Shown here: one piece after another, positions 53,176 through 61,662 of the stretch | How positions within the stretch are numbered: the first letter of the stretch is position 1 | Layout of the letters: each line of letters starts with the position of its first letter | Source: Pseudomonadota bacterium | GTDB lineage: Bacteria; Pseudomonadota; Alphaproteobacteria; Rhizobiales; Pleomorphomonadaceae | DNA: 64,000 bases | NCBI GenBank assembly: GCA_023436885.1 | Contig: JAEZHI010000004.1 | Span: forward strand, 124,001-188,000 | Reading direction: 5' to 3' | The notes under the pieces: model-generated | The model's database searches: none | The model's input: only the letters and a program-made list of their open reading frames with translations | What the model was told of the DNA's origin: nothing | Program-made: the position numbers and the translations under genes

Positions 53176-53516
53176 CACTCAACCTCCAATTCGCGCAGTC
53201 TGAGCTCGTCACCACTGCTCATCTGCACATGCCGGCGCCCGCATTCCGGGCAGGCGCCGAAGCGCTCGGTCATCGGCACCGTCTTGGCACAGTCAAAACA
53301 CCAGCCACTTCCCGGAACGCGGTCAATGATCAGCTTTGCGTCCGCAGCAAGGGTGCCGTGGCTGACGGCCGAAAAACAGAAAGCCAGGGCGTCAGGGTCC
53401 ACGTGGCCGAGAGCGCCCACCTCCAAAGTCACCGCCCTGATACGGACGGCACCATTCTTCTTCGCCTCCTCGACGGCCATCTCGACCACCGCCTCGCAAA
53501 GCGACATCTCATGCAT
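53175..53516 (-). CDS. hypA: Hydrogenase nickel-incorporation protein HypA
   Basis: A 113-residue nickel metallochaperone that hands nickel to the large subunit with HypB. MHEMSLCEAVVEMA gives the nickel-binding N-terminus (His2), and the zinc finger Cys are in GWCFDCAK and GACPECGRR. The start at 53516 overlaps the hupK end by eight bases; a longer frame upstream lies inside hupK and is not used. Confidence 0.95.
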   Translation of the reverse strand: MHEMSLCEAVVEMAVEEAKKNGAVRIRAVTLEVGALGHVDPDALAFCFSAVSHGTLAADAKLIIDRVPGSGWCFDCAKTVPMTERFGACPECGRRHVQMSSGDELRLRELEVE

Positions 53517-54492
53517 TGGCCGCCCCTTTCGGAACGACGTCGACAGCAACACAGGGAGAGAATTGCGCCGCCAGCCGGGCGATTGCCATCGTCGCGTCGC
53601 CCTCCGGGCGGAACCCTACGAGGGCGCGCGCAAACGGTCCATCGGGATGGAAGTTCCATTCCGTGGGAGCGACAACGCGGGCGTCTCGGAGCCGTCCATC
53701 TCCTTGCAACACGACAAAATAATATAACCGGCCGCGTGGACTTTCCACTGAGGCGTATCCCGTATGGGGCTGCGTCCGACTTGCAGTGAGCCAGCTATTT
53801 AGGGGGGCGTTTTCGTTGGCGCCGTTGAGGAGAATGCCCAACGCCTCTTCAGCCTCGACGAGACGGGCCTTGTCCGTGCTCCCTGGTGCCATGGCCGACC
53901 AACCCAGGCGTACCTGGGGACCTGTTTCAGGGTGTCTGCCCAGAAGAGTTGGAAGGGACGCAAAACTCGCATCTGCCTCAAGTGTAGCAATAACAGCTGA
54001 GTCATCGCCCTCGGTCAACGGATCGGGCGACGAAAGATGCTTCAGAAGAGTAGGCAGCCAGCTAGGAGCCAGACCGATGGCGGCACCGATCGCCCCGATA
54101 TCCTCACCCGCCACGCCGGTCCGGGCTGCTTTGCGCGCAATCTCAAGCGCATCCCTCACCACAGGAAATGCAGCAACGGGCGCCAGACGAGCCAGCTCGC
54201 GAAGATGCTCGGCAATCCGCTCCGCGGCCAGTCGAACTCGCCACCGCTCTGCTTCCTCATGAGCTATGGTGCGATTACCGGCTTTCGCGGCGGCAAAGGT
54301 CAGCGCGGCAGCGTGCGATACGCCACAGACAGCGTTGATGAGCCCGACGGCTTCGACAGCTTGTTCTATCGGGCGTCCGGCAAAGCGCGAAGCCAGCGAG
54401 AGCGGCCGTAGGGAGCGAACGCTCGCCTTGGCAACTACGCCATCGATCGTGGAGTACTCGACCACGATTCTGCCGGCATCAAAGCCACTCAT
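53509..54492 (-). CDS. hupK: Hydrogenase maturation protein HupK
   Basis: A 327-residue protein of the HupK family, which is related to the hydrogenase large subunit and is thought to act as a scaffold in building the metal centre in rhizobia. The segment with ASRFAGRPIEQAVEAVGLIN and VCGVSHAAALTFAAAKA recalls the first CxxC region of HupL with only one Cys kept. It overlaps hupJ and hypA, in the standard hup-hyp order. Confidence 0.86.
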   Translation of the reverse strand: MSGFDAGRIVVEYSTIDGVVAKASVRSLRPLSLASRFAGRPIEQAVEAVGLINAVCGVSHAAALTFAAAKAGNRTIAHEEAERWRVRLAAERIAEHLRELARLAPVAAFPVVRDALEIARKAARTGVAGEDIGAIGAAIGLAPSWLPTLLKHLSSPDPLTEGDDSAVIATLEADASFASLPTLLGRHPETGPQVRLGWSAMAPGSTDKARLVEAEEALGILLNGANENAPLNSWLTASRTQPHTGYASVESPRGRLYYFVVLQGDGRLRDARVVAPTEWNFHPDGPFARALVGFRPEGDATMAIARLAAQFSPCVAVDVVPKGAANA

Positions 54493-54992
54493 TTTCCTGT
54501 GTCCGGCGCGCTACGCCCAAAACCGAGGAGGCGCCGGCGATCGACGCTGACAGTGAGGGCTTCAACTTCCGAAGGATCGGCCTCGCGCAGGAGTTCGTCG
54601 AGCGCGGCGAAAGCTACCTCTTCGGCTGTCGCCTGGTCATCGAACTCGTCCATGGGTGAAAACAGGGAAGCGGTGCCATATCGGCTCCCGTCGTCCATCG
54701 ACGCGACAACAAAGTCGACGTCTCCGGCTGGCAGTTCGAGCCGCAACGTCACGCCATCCGACGGCAGCTTGATTCCTGGGTCAGGTACGGCAACTACGGT
54801 CATGCTCCAGGGTGTCACGACGGTTGCGAACCGAAAGCGGCCGAAACGCTGCGCCGGCGTCACCATGATGCTGAGAGCCGGATTGTGAACAGGAAGCCCT
54901 GCCATTCGACTTTCAGCCGCTTGCCAGAATGCCTTGAGACGCTCAGCAAGCTCCTCATCGGTGAGGCTGGACAGAAGCGCATCAGCGGTCAT
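54489..54992 (-). CDS. hupJ: Hydrogenase assembly chaperone HupJ (HybE family)
   Basis: A 167-residue chaperone of the HybE/HupJ family that takes part in small-subunit or Tat proofreading. It has LKAFWQAAESRMAGLPVHNP near the start and FRFATVVTPWSMTVVAVP in the centre, typical of the family. It overlaps hupK by four and hupI by eleven bases. Two C-terminal charged tails are not conserved. Confidence 0.85.
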   Translation of the reverse strand: MTADALLSSLTDEELAERLKAFWQAAESRMAGLPVHNPALSIMVTPAQRFGRFRFATVVTPWSMTVVAVPDPGIKLPSDGVTLRLELPAGDVDFVVASMDDGSRYGTASLFSPMDEFDDQATAEEVAFAALDELLREADPSEVEALTVSVDRRRLLGFGRSAPDTGK

Positions 54993-55167
54993 CGTCGATC
55001 CTCATGAATTTCAGTTTTGCCCCGTCACAATTCGGGCAGCGCCAATAATCGGGCAACGCTTCAAAAGGTGTGTCCGGGGCAATCTGCGCCACGTCGTCAC
55101 CGTTGGCGGGATCATACACCGTCCAGCAGACGCCGCACTCCCAACGAGCTGCCGAATGATCCGTCAT
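54982..55167 (-). CDS. hupI: Rubredoxin-like protein HupI
   Basis: A 61-residue rubredoxin with both iron-binding pairs: WECGVCWTVYDPANGDD and YWRCPNCDGAKLKF. It is the HupI member of rhizobial hup operons and likely protects or matures the small subunit Fe-S centres under oxygen. It overlaps hupJ and hupH. Confidence 0.95.
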   Translation of the reverse strand: MTDHSAARWECGVCWTVYDPANGDDVAQIAPDTPFEALPDYWRCPNCDGAKLKFMRIDDDR

Positions 55168-55967
55168 TGGAAGTAAGCCTCGCCGATTTCGCGGAGCCGC
55201 ACGGCCGAGTCTCGGAAGTCTTCCAACGCTGCTTGTGCTGCGGCGGGCACATCGCCGATTTCGATGGTATCGAGCAGGATGGCGTCCATGGCGTTGAAGA
55301 ACTGTACCGACCAGACGTTATGGATCGCTGTCGCCTGGACTCGGCAGCTGCCGTAGCCGCGCGAGATGATCTTGATCGGACCGCTACCGAGCCGATCGAC
55401 CAGAACGTCCAGATCTTCCGGCAGCATGGGCAACAGCGTCAGCGATATGACGTGGTTGGGCTCGCCAAACCGATAGTTTTCGGAACGGTCGGCAATCTCG
55501 GACAATACCGCTGGCGCGTTCATCAAGCCGTCCGGCAGGCCTGCGAGGTCAAGGCGGGGAAGGGTCATCGCCGCTGCACGGCGCACGGCCTGCGGCACAG
55601 CTGAAACCTCGGCATAATCGGCGATAATAGCATTATCGCTACCAATGAACCGGACGCGCCATAGTCCAGGGAAGATGCTCTCGACGATTTCAGCCACAAC
55701 CCCGTCAGGGAGAGCCACCGTTGCTGCGACTTCACCTTCGCCGAGGATCTCGCTCAGCAGGGACCGCTCATCGTCGGTCAGGAGGGCAAGATCAAACAGC
55801 AAGCCCGGAGCCGTTTCGGTCTGACGCTCAAGGGCTTCGATGATCTCGGGCAGCAGATGCGCCACTTGGGGGCAGCGAGCAATCAGCGCCTCCGCATCGG
55901 TCGTCGCCAGGAAGGCGAGGGTGCCCGTACCAGTCGTCCGCCCGGTGGATGGGAATTCGGTCGTCAT
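55164..55967 (-). CDS. hupH: Hydrogenase expression/formation protein HupH
   Basis: A 267-residue protein of the HupH/HyaF family, needed in rhizobia for maturation of HupS/HupL. Two repeated C-terminal domains are seen, with LPDGVVAEIVESIFPGLWRV and GYGSCRVQATAIHNVWSVQ, both features of the family. It overlaps hupG and hupI by four bases. Confidence 0.9.
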   Translation of the reverse strand: MTTEFPSTGRTTGTGTLAFLATTDAEALIARCPQVAHLLPEIIEALERQTETAPGLLFDLALLTDDERSLLSEILGEGEVAATVALPDGVVAEIVESIFPGLWRVRFIGSDNAIIADYAEVSAVPQAVRRAAAMTLPRLDLAGLPDGLMNAPAVLSEIADRSENYRFGEPNHVISLTLLPMLPEDLDVLVDRLGSGPIKIISRGYGSCRVQATAIHNVWSVQFFNAMDAILLDTIEIGDVPAAAQAALEDFRDSAVRLREIGEAYFQ

Positions 55968-56404
55968 GCGTCGGTCCTCCGGGCGCTGGTCGTAATCGCA
56001 ATGCGCTCCGGCGCGGAAAACGCCCGCGCGTCGGGTTGCAGAGCAGATTCAAGCCGTTCCAGATATTCGGTCCAATCGCGAATGCGGGGCAATACGTCGA
56101 GCACGGTTTGCCTGCGCAGCACGACCAGGGATGGGAATATCTCGACCAGACAGCGCCTTTTCAATTCCGCTTCTGCAGAACGAGCGATCACGGCGGCCCG
56201 GAAGCGACCCGGGAAGGCGGACAGGAGCTCGGGAAGGACAACGGCGACATCGCCGCTATCCGTTCGTTGCTCGGGATCTCCCGTGAAGAACAAAAGCGAA
56301 TGTTCAGGTTCATCCGCTGCGGGCTCAAGGAAGGTGTCGAGTGTATCCGCATCGATGGTCGGCAGGCCGTGTTGGCTGGCAAGGGCGGCAATCAGGGCGG
56401 ACAT
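55964..56404 (-). CDS. hupG: Hydrogenase small-subunit chaperone HupG (HyaE-like)
   Basis: A 146-residue thioredoxin-fold protein without the CxxC of thioredoxins, of the HyaE/HupG family that binds the Tat signal peptide of the small subunit. LLFFTGDPEQRTDSGDVAVVL and FPSLVVLRRQTVLDVLPRI are visible. The ATG at 56404 gives the usual family length. It lies in the usual order between hupF and hupH. Confidence 0.85.
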   Translation of the reverse strand: MSALIAALASQHGLPTIDADTLDTFLEPAADEPEHSLLFFTGDPEQRTDSGDVAVVLPELLSAFPGRFRAAVIARSAEAELKRRCLVEIFPSLVVLRRQTVLDVLPRIRDWTEYLERLESALQPDARAFSAPERIAITTSARRTDA

Positions 56405-56426
56405 ATTGTTCCTCGTCGGAGAAGAG

Positions 56427-56720
56427 TTACTTCCTGAGATGCTCGGGCAGTTCGGGCTCACGATCAATCAGGTCGGCAAACAGATGCTCGAAGGCGTTTC
56501 CTTCCGCCGCTGCCGCAAGGCCGGCGAGCGCTCGGCCGATCGCTTCGGCTTCGGCTTCGTCAAGCACACGCACGGCACTGTCGACGTGAACCAATAGCCG
56601 GGCTCCTGCGGTTTGACGGCCGACCAGGAGCGTCGAAACGCGCCGCTGCTCACCCTGCCATTCGCAAAGGGCAGAAAAATCATCGCCGTCGATGACGGTC
56701 ATCGGCAAGCCCAGACACAT
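56427..56720 (-). CDS. hupF: HypC-family chaperone HupF
   Basis: A 97-residue HypC paralogue starting MCLGLPM with the essential Cys2. HupF is known in Rhizobium leguminosarum to stabilise the large subunit precursor during hydrogenase building in oxygen. It follows hupD after 11 bases. The C-terminal tail (EPELPEHLRK) is longer than in HypC, as is usual for HupF. Confidence 0.92.
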   Translation of the reverse strand: MCLGLPMTVIDGDDFSALCEWQGEQRRVSTLLVGRQTAGARLLVHVDSAVRVLDEAEAEAIGRALAGLAAAAEGNAFEHLFADLIDREPELPEHLRK

Positions 56721-56731
56721 GGATCGGATCC

Positions 56732-57298
56732 CTAGATCAAGCCGGCGCGAGGCCGCTCGTACGCGGTTCGGTCGATATCGTTGGCAAGCAAGCCACTTTC
56801 CGGCGGAAGGGGTCTCGCGCGGCGAATAGGCGCCGCCCCCCAGCCCGCCAGAATATCCACTGCGGCTGCCAAAGCCGGTTCGACGCTGGCGGCGACGGGT
56901 GGCGTCAATGGGCCTCCCCAATCCTCAAGATCGAGCGGCTGGCAGCCGATCAGCGCGATCTCCTTGGGGTACCGCCCCATCAAGTCGGCGGCGGACAAGA
57001 CCTCCTGGAAGCCTGTCTGGTGGAGGCTCATCTTCTTCGCGCCGGTGAATTTGGGCACCTCGTCGCCAGTGACAACCTTCAGGGTGCCGGGTGTAAGGCC
57101 ATAGTCAATGGCATCGAACACCAGCAGACGATCGACGTCGGCAACTCGATTGACCAAGTAGAGCCCTTGCGTGCCGCCATCGAGCAACTCGACGCCCTCC
57201 GCCATGGCGTAAAACCGATGAAAGGCCTCGACGGCACGGACGCCAAAGCCTTCATCGGCCCAGAGAATGTTGCCGATCCCCAAAACCAGCACAGTCAT
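56732..57298 (-). CDS. hupD: Hydrogenase maturation endopeptidase HupD
   Basis: A 188-residue protease that removes the C-terminal tail of HupL once nickel is inserted. The N-terminal LGIGNILWADEGFGVRA gives Glu16, DAIDYGLTPG the Asp, and SLHQTGFQEVL the His that together bind nickel. It follows hupC at five bases. The hupE nickel permease gene usually found after hupD in rhizobia is missing here. Confidence 0.95.
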   Translation of the reverse strand: MTVLVLGIGNILWADEGFGVRAVEAFHRFYAMAEGVELLDGGTQGLYLVNRVADVDRLLVFDAIDYGLTPGTLKVVTGDEVPKFTGAKKMSLHQTGFQEVLSAADLMGRYPKEIALIGCQPLDLEDWGGPLTPPVAASVEPALAAAVDILAGWGAAPIRRARPLPPESGLLANDIDRTAYERPRAGLI

Positions 57299-57303
57299 GC
57301 CGC

Positions 57304-58035
57304 TCAGCCCTCGCGTTCGTCGCGGAACTGCCGCTCACCGGAGATCATTGTGGATATCATGGTCTGGCGGCTCATGATGTCTTCGCGCACCGCCGCGTAG
57401 ATGTGGACGATGGCGAAGATGACAATCACCCACATTCCCAAGTGGTGCAGAGTGTGGACATCCTGTGAATTGGGCCAGATATCAAACACCCAACCGAAGA
57501 CCTTGGCCTGCCAGCTGTCCCGGCCGGCTCCCTCGGAATAGAGCGCGAAGCCCGTGATGATCATCCCGAGATTGAACAGGGTGAACATCGCAAACATCGC
57601 CGTGTGGGCTAGCGGGTTATGGCCGATATATTTGTAGGGTTCCTTCTCAAGGAACAGGTACCAGCGGGCCTCTCTGATGACACCCTTCCACCATGCCTTC
57701 TCCCAGACCGGTAGATAGAAGATCTGGCGGGAATATTTGTTGCCCCAGAAGGCCCAGAGGATACGGGCCAGAAAGGCGACGGCCAGCACCTGCCCGGCAG
57801 CGAAATGCGAAAACCGGATATATCCGAACAGGAAGCTGTCCGATGCTTCGCCCGGCATGGTCGGCGGCGGCGAGCCAATGAAGTAGCCCGTCACCGCAAG
57901 GATGGTGATGCACAGGGCGTTGCCCCAGTGCCAGAGGCGCACGGGCGCCTCGTAGACGTAGATGGACGGGCCACTGACGATGACGTCATCGGTGGCGTCC
58001 ATCACGCCGGTAAGCATCTTCGCTTCGTGTGCCAT
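57304..58035 (-). CDS. hupC: Ni/Fe-hydrogenase b-type cytochrome subunit HupC
   Basis: A 243-residue membrane protein with four helices holding two b haems; it anchors HupSL and passes electrons to quinone. His residues are in APVRLWHWGNALCITIL, IRFSHFAAGQVL, NPLAHTAMF and DVHTLHHLGMWVIVIF. GAGGG precedes the ATG. It is ten bases after hupL. Confidence 0.96.
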   Translation of the reverse strand: MAHEAKMLTGVMDATDDVIVSGPSIYVYEAPVRLWHWGNALCITILAVTGYFIGSPPPTMPGEASDSFLFGYIRFSHFAAGQVLAVAFLARILWAFWGNKYSRQIFYLPVWEKAWWKGVIREARWYLFLEKEPYKYIGHNPLAHTAMFAMFTLFNLGMIITGFALYSEGAGRDSWQAKVFGWVFDIWPNSQDVHTLHHLGMWVIVIFAIVHIYAAVREDIMSRQTMISTMISGERQFRDEREG

Positions 58036-58045
58036 GGCTTTGCCC

Positions 58046-59836
58046 TCAGCGGACGGTGACGGTGGCCATGTCCTGGCCGTCTTCGCTCATCACATGGGTA
58101 GAGCAGGCAAGGCACGGGTCGAAAGAATGCAGCGTCCGCAGGATCTCCAGCGGCTTTTCTGGATCGGCCATCGGCGTGTCGAGCAGCGCTGCCTCGAAGG
58201 CACCGATGTTGCCCTGCGGATCGCGCGGCGATCCGTTCCAGGTCGTCGGAACGACGGCCTGGTAATTGTCGATCTTGCCGTCCTTGATCTTGATCCAGTG
58301 GCCTAGTGCGCCACGCGGTGCCTCGGTGAAGCCAACGCCCTTAGCTTCCTTCGGCCAGGTGTCCGGCGTCCACTTTTCGGTATTTGCGGTGGCAAGGTCG
58401 CCGGCCTTGATGTTGGCGACGAGCTTGTCCTGGAAGTAGCGCAACTGACGCGCCGCCCACTGGCATTCGAGAGCACGCGCTGCCGTGCGGCCGAGCGTCG
58501 AGAACAGGGCGGTCAGCGGCAACCCAAGATCGGTCAGCAGCTTGTCGGCAGGCTCCTTGAACTCTGCCTTGCCTTGCGCGTAGCCTATGATGTAGCGGGC
58601 AAGCGGCCCGACTTCGACGGCATGGCCCTTCCAGCGTGGCGACTTGATGAAGGAATACTTCGCGGCCTCGTCCAGCGCCTCGATATTGGTCTTGGTGCCA
58701 CGGGCGTTCGGGCCGAGTTCAAAATGCGGTTCGGTGACGCCATCCCAGGGATGCAGCCCCTTGGTTTCGTCGGGGTACCTGTACCAGGAGTGCGTGACGA
58801 ATTCCTGCACCTCGTCGGGATTGGTGAGATCGATCGGGTGGATCTCATCGAGCTTGCCGTTCAGGATCACGCCGCGCGGCAGCTTCAGCGAGGCATCGGT
58901 GTAGTCGTTCGCGTGCTCGGGGATGTCGCCGTAGCTCATCACCGAGGTTGACGACAGGCCGCCGCCATGCAGCCAATCCTTGTAGAAGGAACCGATGGCC
59001 TTGAGGTCGGGTAGGTAGACCTGCTCGGTGAAAGCGATCATCTGGTCGATGATCGAGGAAACGAGGTTGAGGCGCTCCATGTTGATGGCGCCGACGGCGC
59101 CGGTTCCATCGACATTGATCGGGGAGGGTACGCCACCCACCAGCCAGTTGGGATGCGGGTTCTTGCCGCCGTAAACGGTGTGGATCTTGACGATCTCTTT
59201 CTGGAAATCCAGGGCTTCCAGGTAATGGGCAACCGCCATCAGGTTGGCTTCCGGCGGCAGCTTGTACGCGGCGTGGCCCCAATAGCCGTTCTTGAACGGA
59301 CCGAGCTGCCCGCTTTCGACGAACTTCTTCAGCCGTCCTTGCAGATCCCGGAAGTAGCCGGGAGAGGACAGCGGCCAATCGGAAATGGATTGGGCGAGCG
59401 CACTGGTCGCCTTCGGATCTGCCGACAGTGCCGAGACGACATCCACCCAGTCGAGCGCGTGCAAATGGTAGAAGTGGACCAGATGGTCATGCACCTGCAG
59501 CGTCAGCTGCATGATGTTGCGGATCGAGTTGGCATTTTCAGGAATGTTGATGCCAAGCGCATTCTCGACGGCGCGCACTGATGTCAGGGCGTGCGTGCCG
59601 GTGCAAACGCCGCAGATGCGTTCCGTGAAAGCCCAGGCATCGCGCGGATCGCGTCCCTTGAGGATCACCTCGATGCCGCGCCACATCGTTCCGGTAGATA
59701 CGGCATTGCGAATGACGTTGTCGGCGTCGACATTCACCTCGACGCGCATATGTCCCTCGATGCGCGTTACCGGATCGACGACGATGCGGCGGCCGACATT
59801 ATCGAGCTTGAAGCCGTTGGGGGTTTCGATACCCAT
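58046..59836 (-). CDS. hupL: [NiFe] uptake hydrogenase large subunit HupL
   Basis: A 596-residue catalytic subunit, group 1 membrane-bound type. It binds the NiFe(CN)2CO centre through RICGVCTGTH (73-82; Cys75, Cys78) and DPCLACSTH (Cys575, Cys578, His581). The 15 residues after His581 are the tail cut by HupD. It is translocated with HupS by the Tat system and oxidises H2 in the periplasm. It lies between hupS and hupC. Confidence 0.98.
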   Translation of the reverse strand: MGIETPNGFKLDNVGRRIVVDPVTRIEGHMRVEVNVDADNVIRNAVSTGTMWRGIEVILKGRDPRDAWAFTERICGVCTGTHALTSVRAVENALGINIPENANSIRNIMQLTLQVHDHLVHFYHLHALDWVDVVSALSADPKATSALAQSISDWPLSSPGYFRDLQGRLKKFVESGQLGPFKNGYWGHAAYKLPPEANLMAVAHYLEALDFQKEIVKIHTVYGGKNPHPNWLVGGVPSPINVDGTGAVGAINMERLNLVSSIIDQMIAFTEQVYLPDLKAIGSFYKDWLHGGGLSSTSVMSYGDIPEHANDYTDASLKLPRGVILNGKLDEIHPIDLTNPDEVQEFVTHSWYRYPDETKGLHPWDGVTEPHFELGPNARGTKTNIEALDEAAKYSFIKSPRWKGHAVEVGPLARYIIGYAQGKAEFKEPADKLLTDLGLPLTALFSTLGRTAARALECQWAARQLRYFQDKLVANIKAGDLATANTEKWTPDTWPKEAKGVGFTEAPRGALGHWIKIKDGKIDNYQAVVPTTWNGSPRDPQGNIGAFEAALLDTPMADPEKPLEILRTLHSFDPCLACSTHVMSEDGQDMATVTVR

Positions 59837-59895
59837 GGAGAATTATCCCGTTGCTTGGAGAACGGCGGGGCGCATGTGCGCCCGCGCGCCGGCTT

Positions 59896-60993
59896 TTATT
59901 GATGGTCGTGACGGCGATGGGGATCGTGCTTGCTGGTCAGGCGCTTGACGGCGGTGGCCGCCGTATGGACCGCGACGCCCGCGACGACCACCCCGGCCGC
60001 GGTCAGGCCGATCTTGTCGGCCGTCGCCTCGACGCCAAACTGACGGATCGTGGTCAGTCGGTCGTAGAACGATCCCTTGTCCCAGAAGCCCTCTTCCGAA
60101 CAGCCTATACAGCCATGGCCCGACTGGATCGGGAAGGAAACACCACCATTCCAGCGCACCGTCGAGCAGGCGTTGTAGGTGGTCGGACCCTTGCAGCCCA
60201 TCTTGTAGAGACAGTAGCCCTTGCGAGCGCTCTCATCGTCCCAGCTCTCGGCGAACTGGCCGGCATCGAAATGCGGGCGCCGATAGCACTTGTCATGGAT
60301 GCGCTGCGAATAGAACATCTTCGGCCGGCCCTGCCGATCGAGCTCCGGCATCTTGCCGAAAGTGAGAATGAAGCTGATGACGCCGGTCATCACCTCGGCG
60401 ATCGGCGGACAGCCAGGTACCTTGATGATCGGTTTGTCGCGGATCACCTTGTCGATGGGGACCGCCTGCGTCGGATTGGGTTTGGCGGCCTGCACGCATC
60501 CCCAGGAGGCACAGGCCCCCCACGCGATTAGAGCCATGGCGCCATCGGCCATTTCCTTGAGCTTCTCGACGAATGGCCTGCCGCCGTCGATGCAGTACAT
60601 GCCGTCTTCGTTGAGCGGCGGATTGCCTTCAACGGCGAGAATATAGCCGCCCTTGTACTTTTCGCGGGTCTCCTGAAGGATCGCGTCGGCCTGATGGCCC
60701 GCAGCCGCCATCAGCGTGTCGTCATAGTCGAGCGAGACCATGGACAGGACAACATCCTTGACCAGTGGATGCGCCGAACGAATAAAGCTTTCCGAACAGC
60801 AGGTGCACTCGAGACCATGCATCCAGATCACTGGAATGCGGGGCTTGGTCTCCATGGCCTCAGCGATCTGTGTCGCCGCGACGGGGCCAAGTCCAAGGCT
60901 CGCGGCCGTCAGATTGCAGAATTTGACAAAGCTCCGCCGCGTGATCCCCTGTCTGCGGATCACGTCATAAAAGGTCTCGGTCGCCGAACCCAT
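59896..60993 (-). CDS. hupS: [NiFe] uptake hydrogenase small subunit HupS
   Basis: A 365-residue subunit with three Fe-S clusters. The N-terminus has a Tat signal with RRSFVKF (twin Arg at 19-20). The proximal region has GLECTCCSES with Cys63, Cys65 and Cys66, consistent with the Cys-rich setting of oxygen-tolerant enzymes that also need an extra Cys later in the chain. Later Cys motifs GACASWGC, PGCPP and GCIGCSE coordinate the clusters. A C-terminal helix (AAGVVVAGVAVHTAATAV) anchors it in the membrane. First gene of the operon. Confidence 0.97.
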   Translation of the reverse strand: MGSATETFYDVIRRQGITRRSFVKFCNLTAASLGLGPVAATQIAEAMETKPRIPVIWMHGLECTCCSESFIRSAHPLVKDVVLSMVSLDYDDTLMAAAGHQADAILQETREKYKGGYILAVEGNPPLNEDGMYCIDGGRPFVEKLKEMADGAMALIAWGACASWGCVQAAKPNPTQAVPIDKVIRDKPIIKVPGCPPIAEVMTGVISFILTFGKMPELDRQGRPKMFYSQRIHDKCYRRPHFDAGQFAESWDDESARKGYCLYKMGCKGPTTYNACSTVRWNGGVSFPIQSGHGCIGCSEEGFWDKGSFYDRLTTIRQFGVEATADKIGLTAAGVVVAGVAVHTAATAVKRLTSKHDPHRRHDHQ

Positions 60994-61130
60994 GCTGTTC
61001 CCCCGAAAAGCGAGCCGTTATCAACGAAGCCGCGCTGCAACCGAAATGGCAACGCGATGACCCGCAAACATTAGCAATCGCTCACGCTGGTTATGCCGTA
61101 GTTAAGAATGGGTCCAGACCACAAATCGTA

Positions 61131-61144
61131 GTGATAATGATCAG
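61131..61144. promoter_or_regulatory. Putative FNR/FixK-type box between hupS and arsC-like gene
   Basis: GTGAT-AATG-ATCAG (61131-61144) matches the consensus TTGAT-N4-ATCAA in the eight inner positions of ten. It lies about 140 bases upstream of hupS and 130 upstream of the arsC-like gene. FixK/FnrN control of hup and hyp genes is well known in rhizobia; whether this box acts on hupS is inferred. No convincing sigma54 site was found nearer the gene. Confidence 0.4.
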
Positions 61145-61276
61145 AAACCGCTTTTTCTTTGTGGAAATAAGAGGATAGGATCAGGCTTGATGGATGGGCA
61201 TACGTGTCTGTGCGTACTCGCCTTAAAGCTTATCCAACCCGATGGGGAGGGGAAGGCTACATCAAGAGGTTGAACG

Positions 61277-61648
61277 ATGCCTGTTACGATTTATGGAATC
61301 AAAAACTGCGACACCATGAAGAAGGCTTTCGCCTGGCTCGATGAGCATGGCGTCGCCTACGTCTTCCACGACTATAAGAAGTCCGGCATCAGCGGAGACA
61401 AGCTCTCTGGCTGGGTGTCTCGTGCCGGCGGCTGGGAGCATGTGGTCAACAAGAGCGGTCTCACATTTCGCGGTCTGCCCGAGACCATCAAGATCAGCCT
61501 CGACGACGAGCGTGCCATTGCGCTGATGATGGAAAAGCCCAGCATGATAAGGCGGCCGGTCATCGAGGCAGACGGCGGCAAGCTGGTCATCGGCTTTTCC
61601 GATGAATCATTCAGCGCGAGCTTTGACCCATCCAACCCATCTCCGTAG
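61277..61648 (+). CDS. ArsC/Spx-like thioredoxin-fold protein
   Basis: A 123-residue protein of the ArsC/Spx family (YffB type). The N-terminal IYGIKNCDTMKKAFAWLDEHG has only the first Cys of the CxxC, as in YffB. The central GWEHVVNKSGLTFRGLPE and the final MIRRPVIEADGGKLVIGF are typical. The arsenate reductase role is not implied; it may be a glutathione- or thioredoxin-linked regulator. AGAGG precedes the ATG. It converges on selO. Confidence 0.85.
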   Translation: MPVTIYGIKNCDTMKKAFAWLDEHGVAYVFHDYKKSGISGDKLSGWVSRAGGWEHVVNKSGLTFRGLPETIKISLDDERAIALMMEKPSMIRRPVIEADGGKLVIGFSDESFSASFDPSNPSP

Positions 61649-61662
61649 TGGGGCCCTTGCTG

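Noticed and set aside
61036..61051. Possible sigma54 promoter of hupS (TGCCA-N6-TTGCA on the minus strand)
   Set aside because: The -24 GG is replaced by GC, a position that is nearly invariant, so it is not listed although the spacing and distance from hupS are suitable.
61277..61648. Arsenate reductase of an ars operon
   Set aside because: Single Cys YffB-type sequence, no arsB/arsR genes around.
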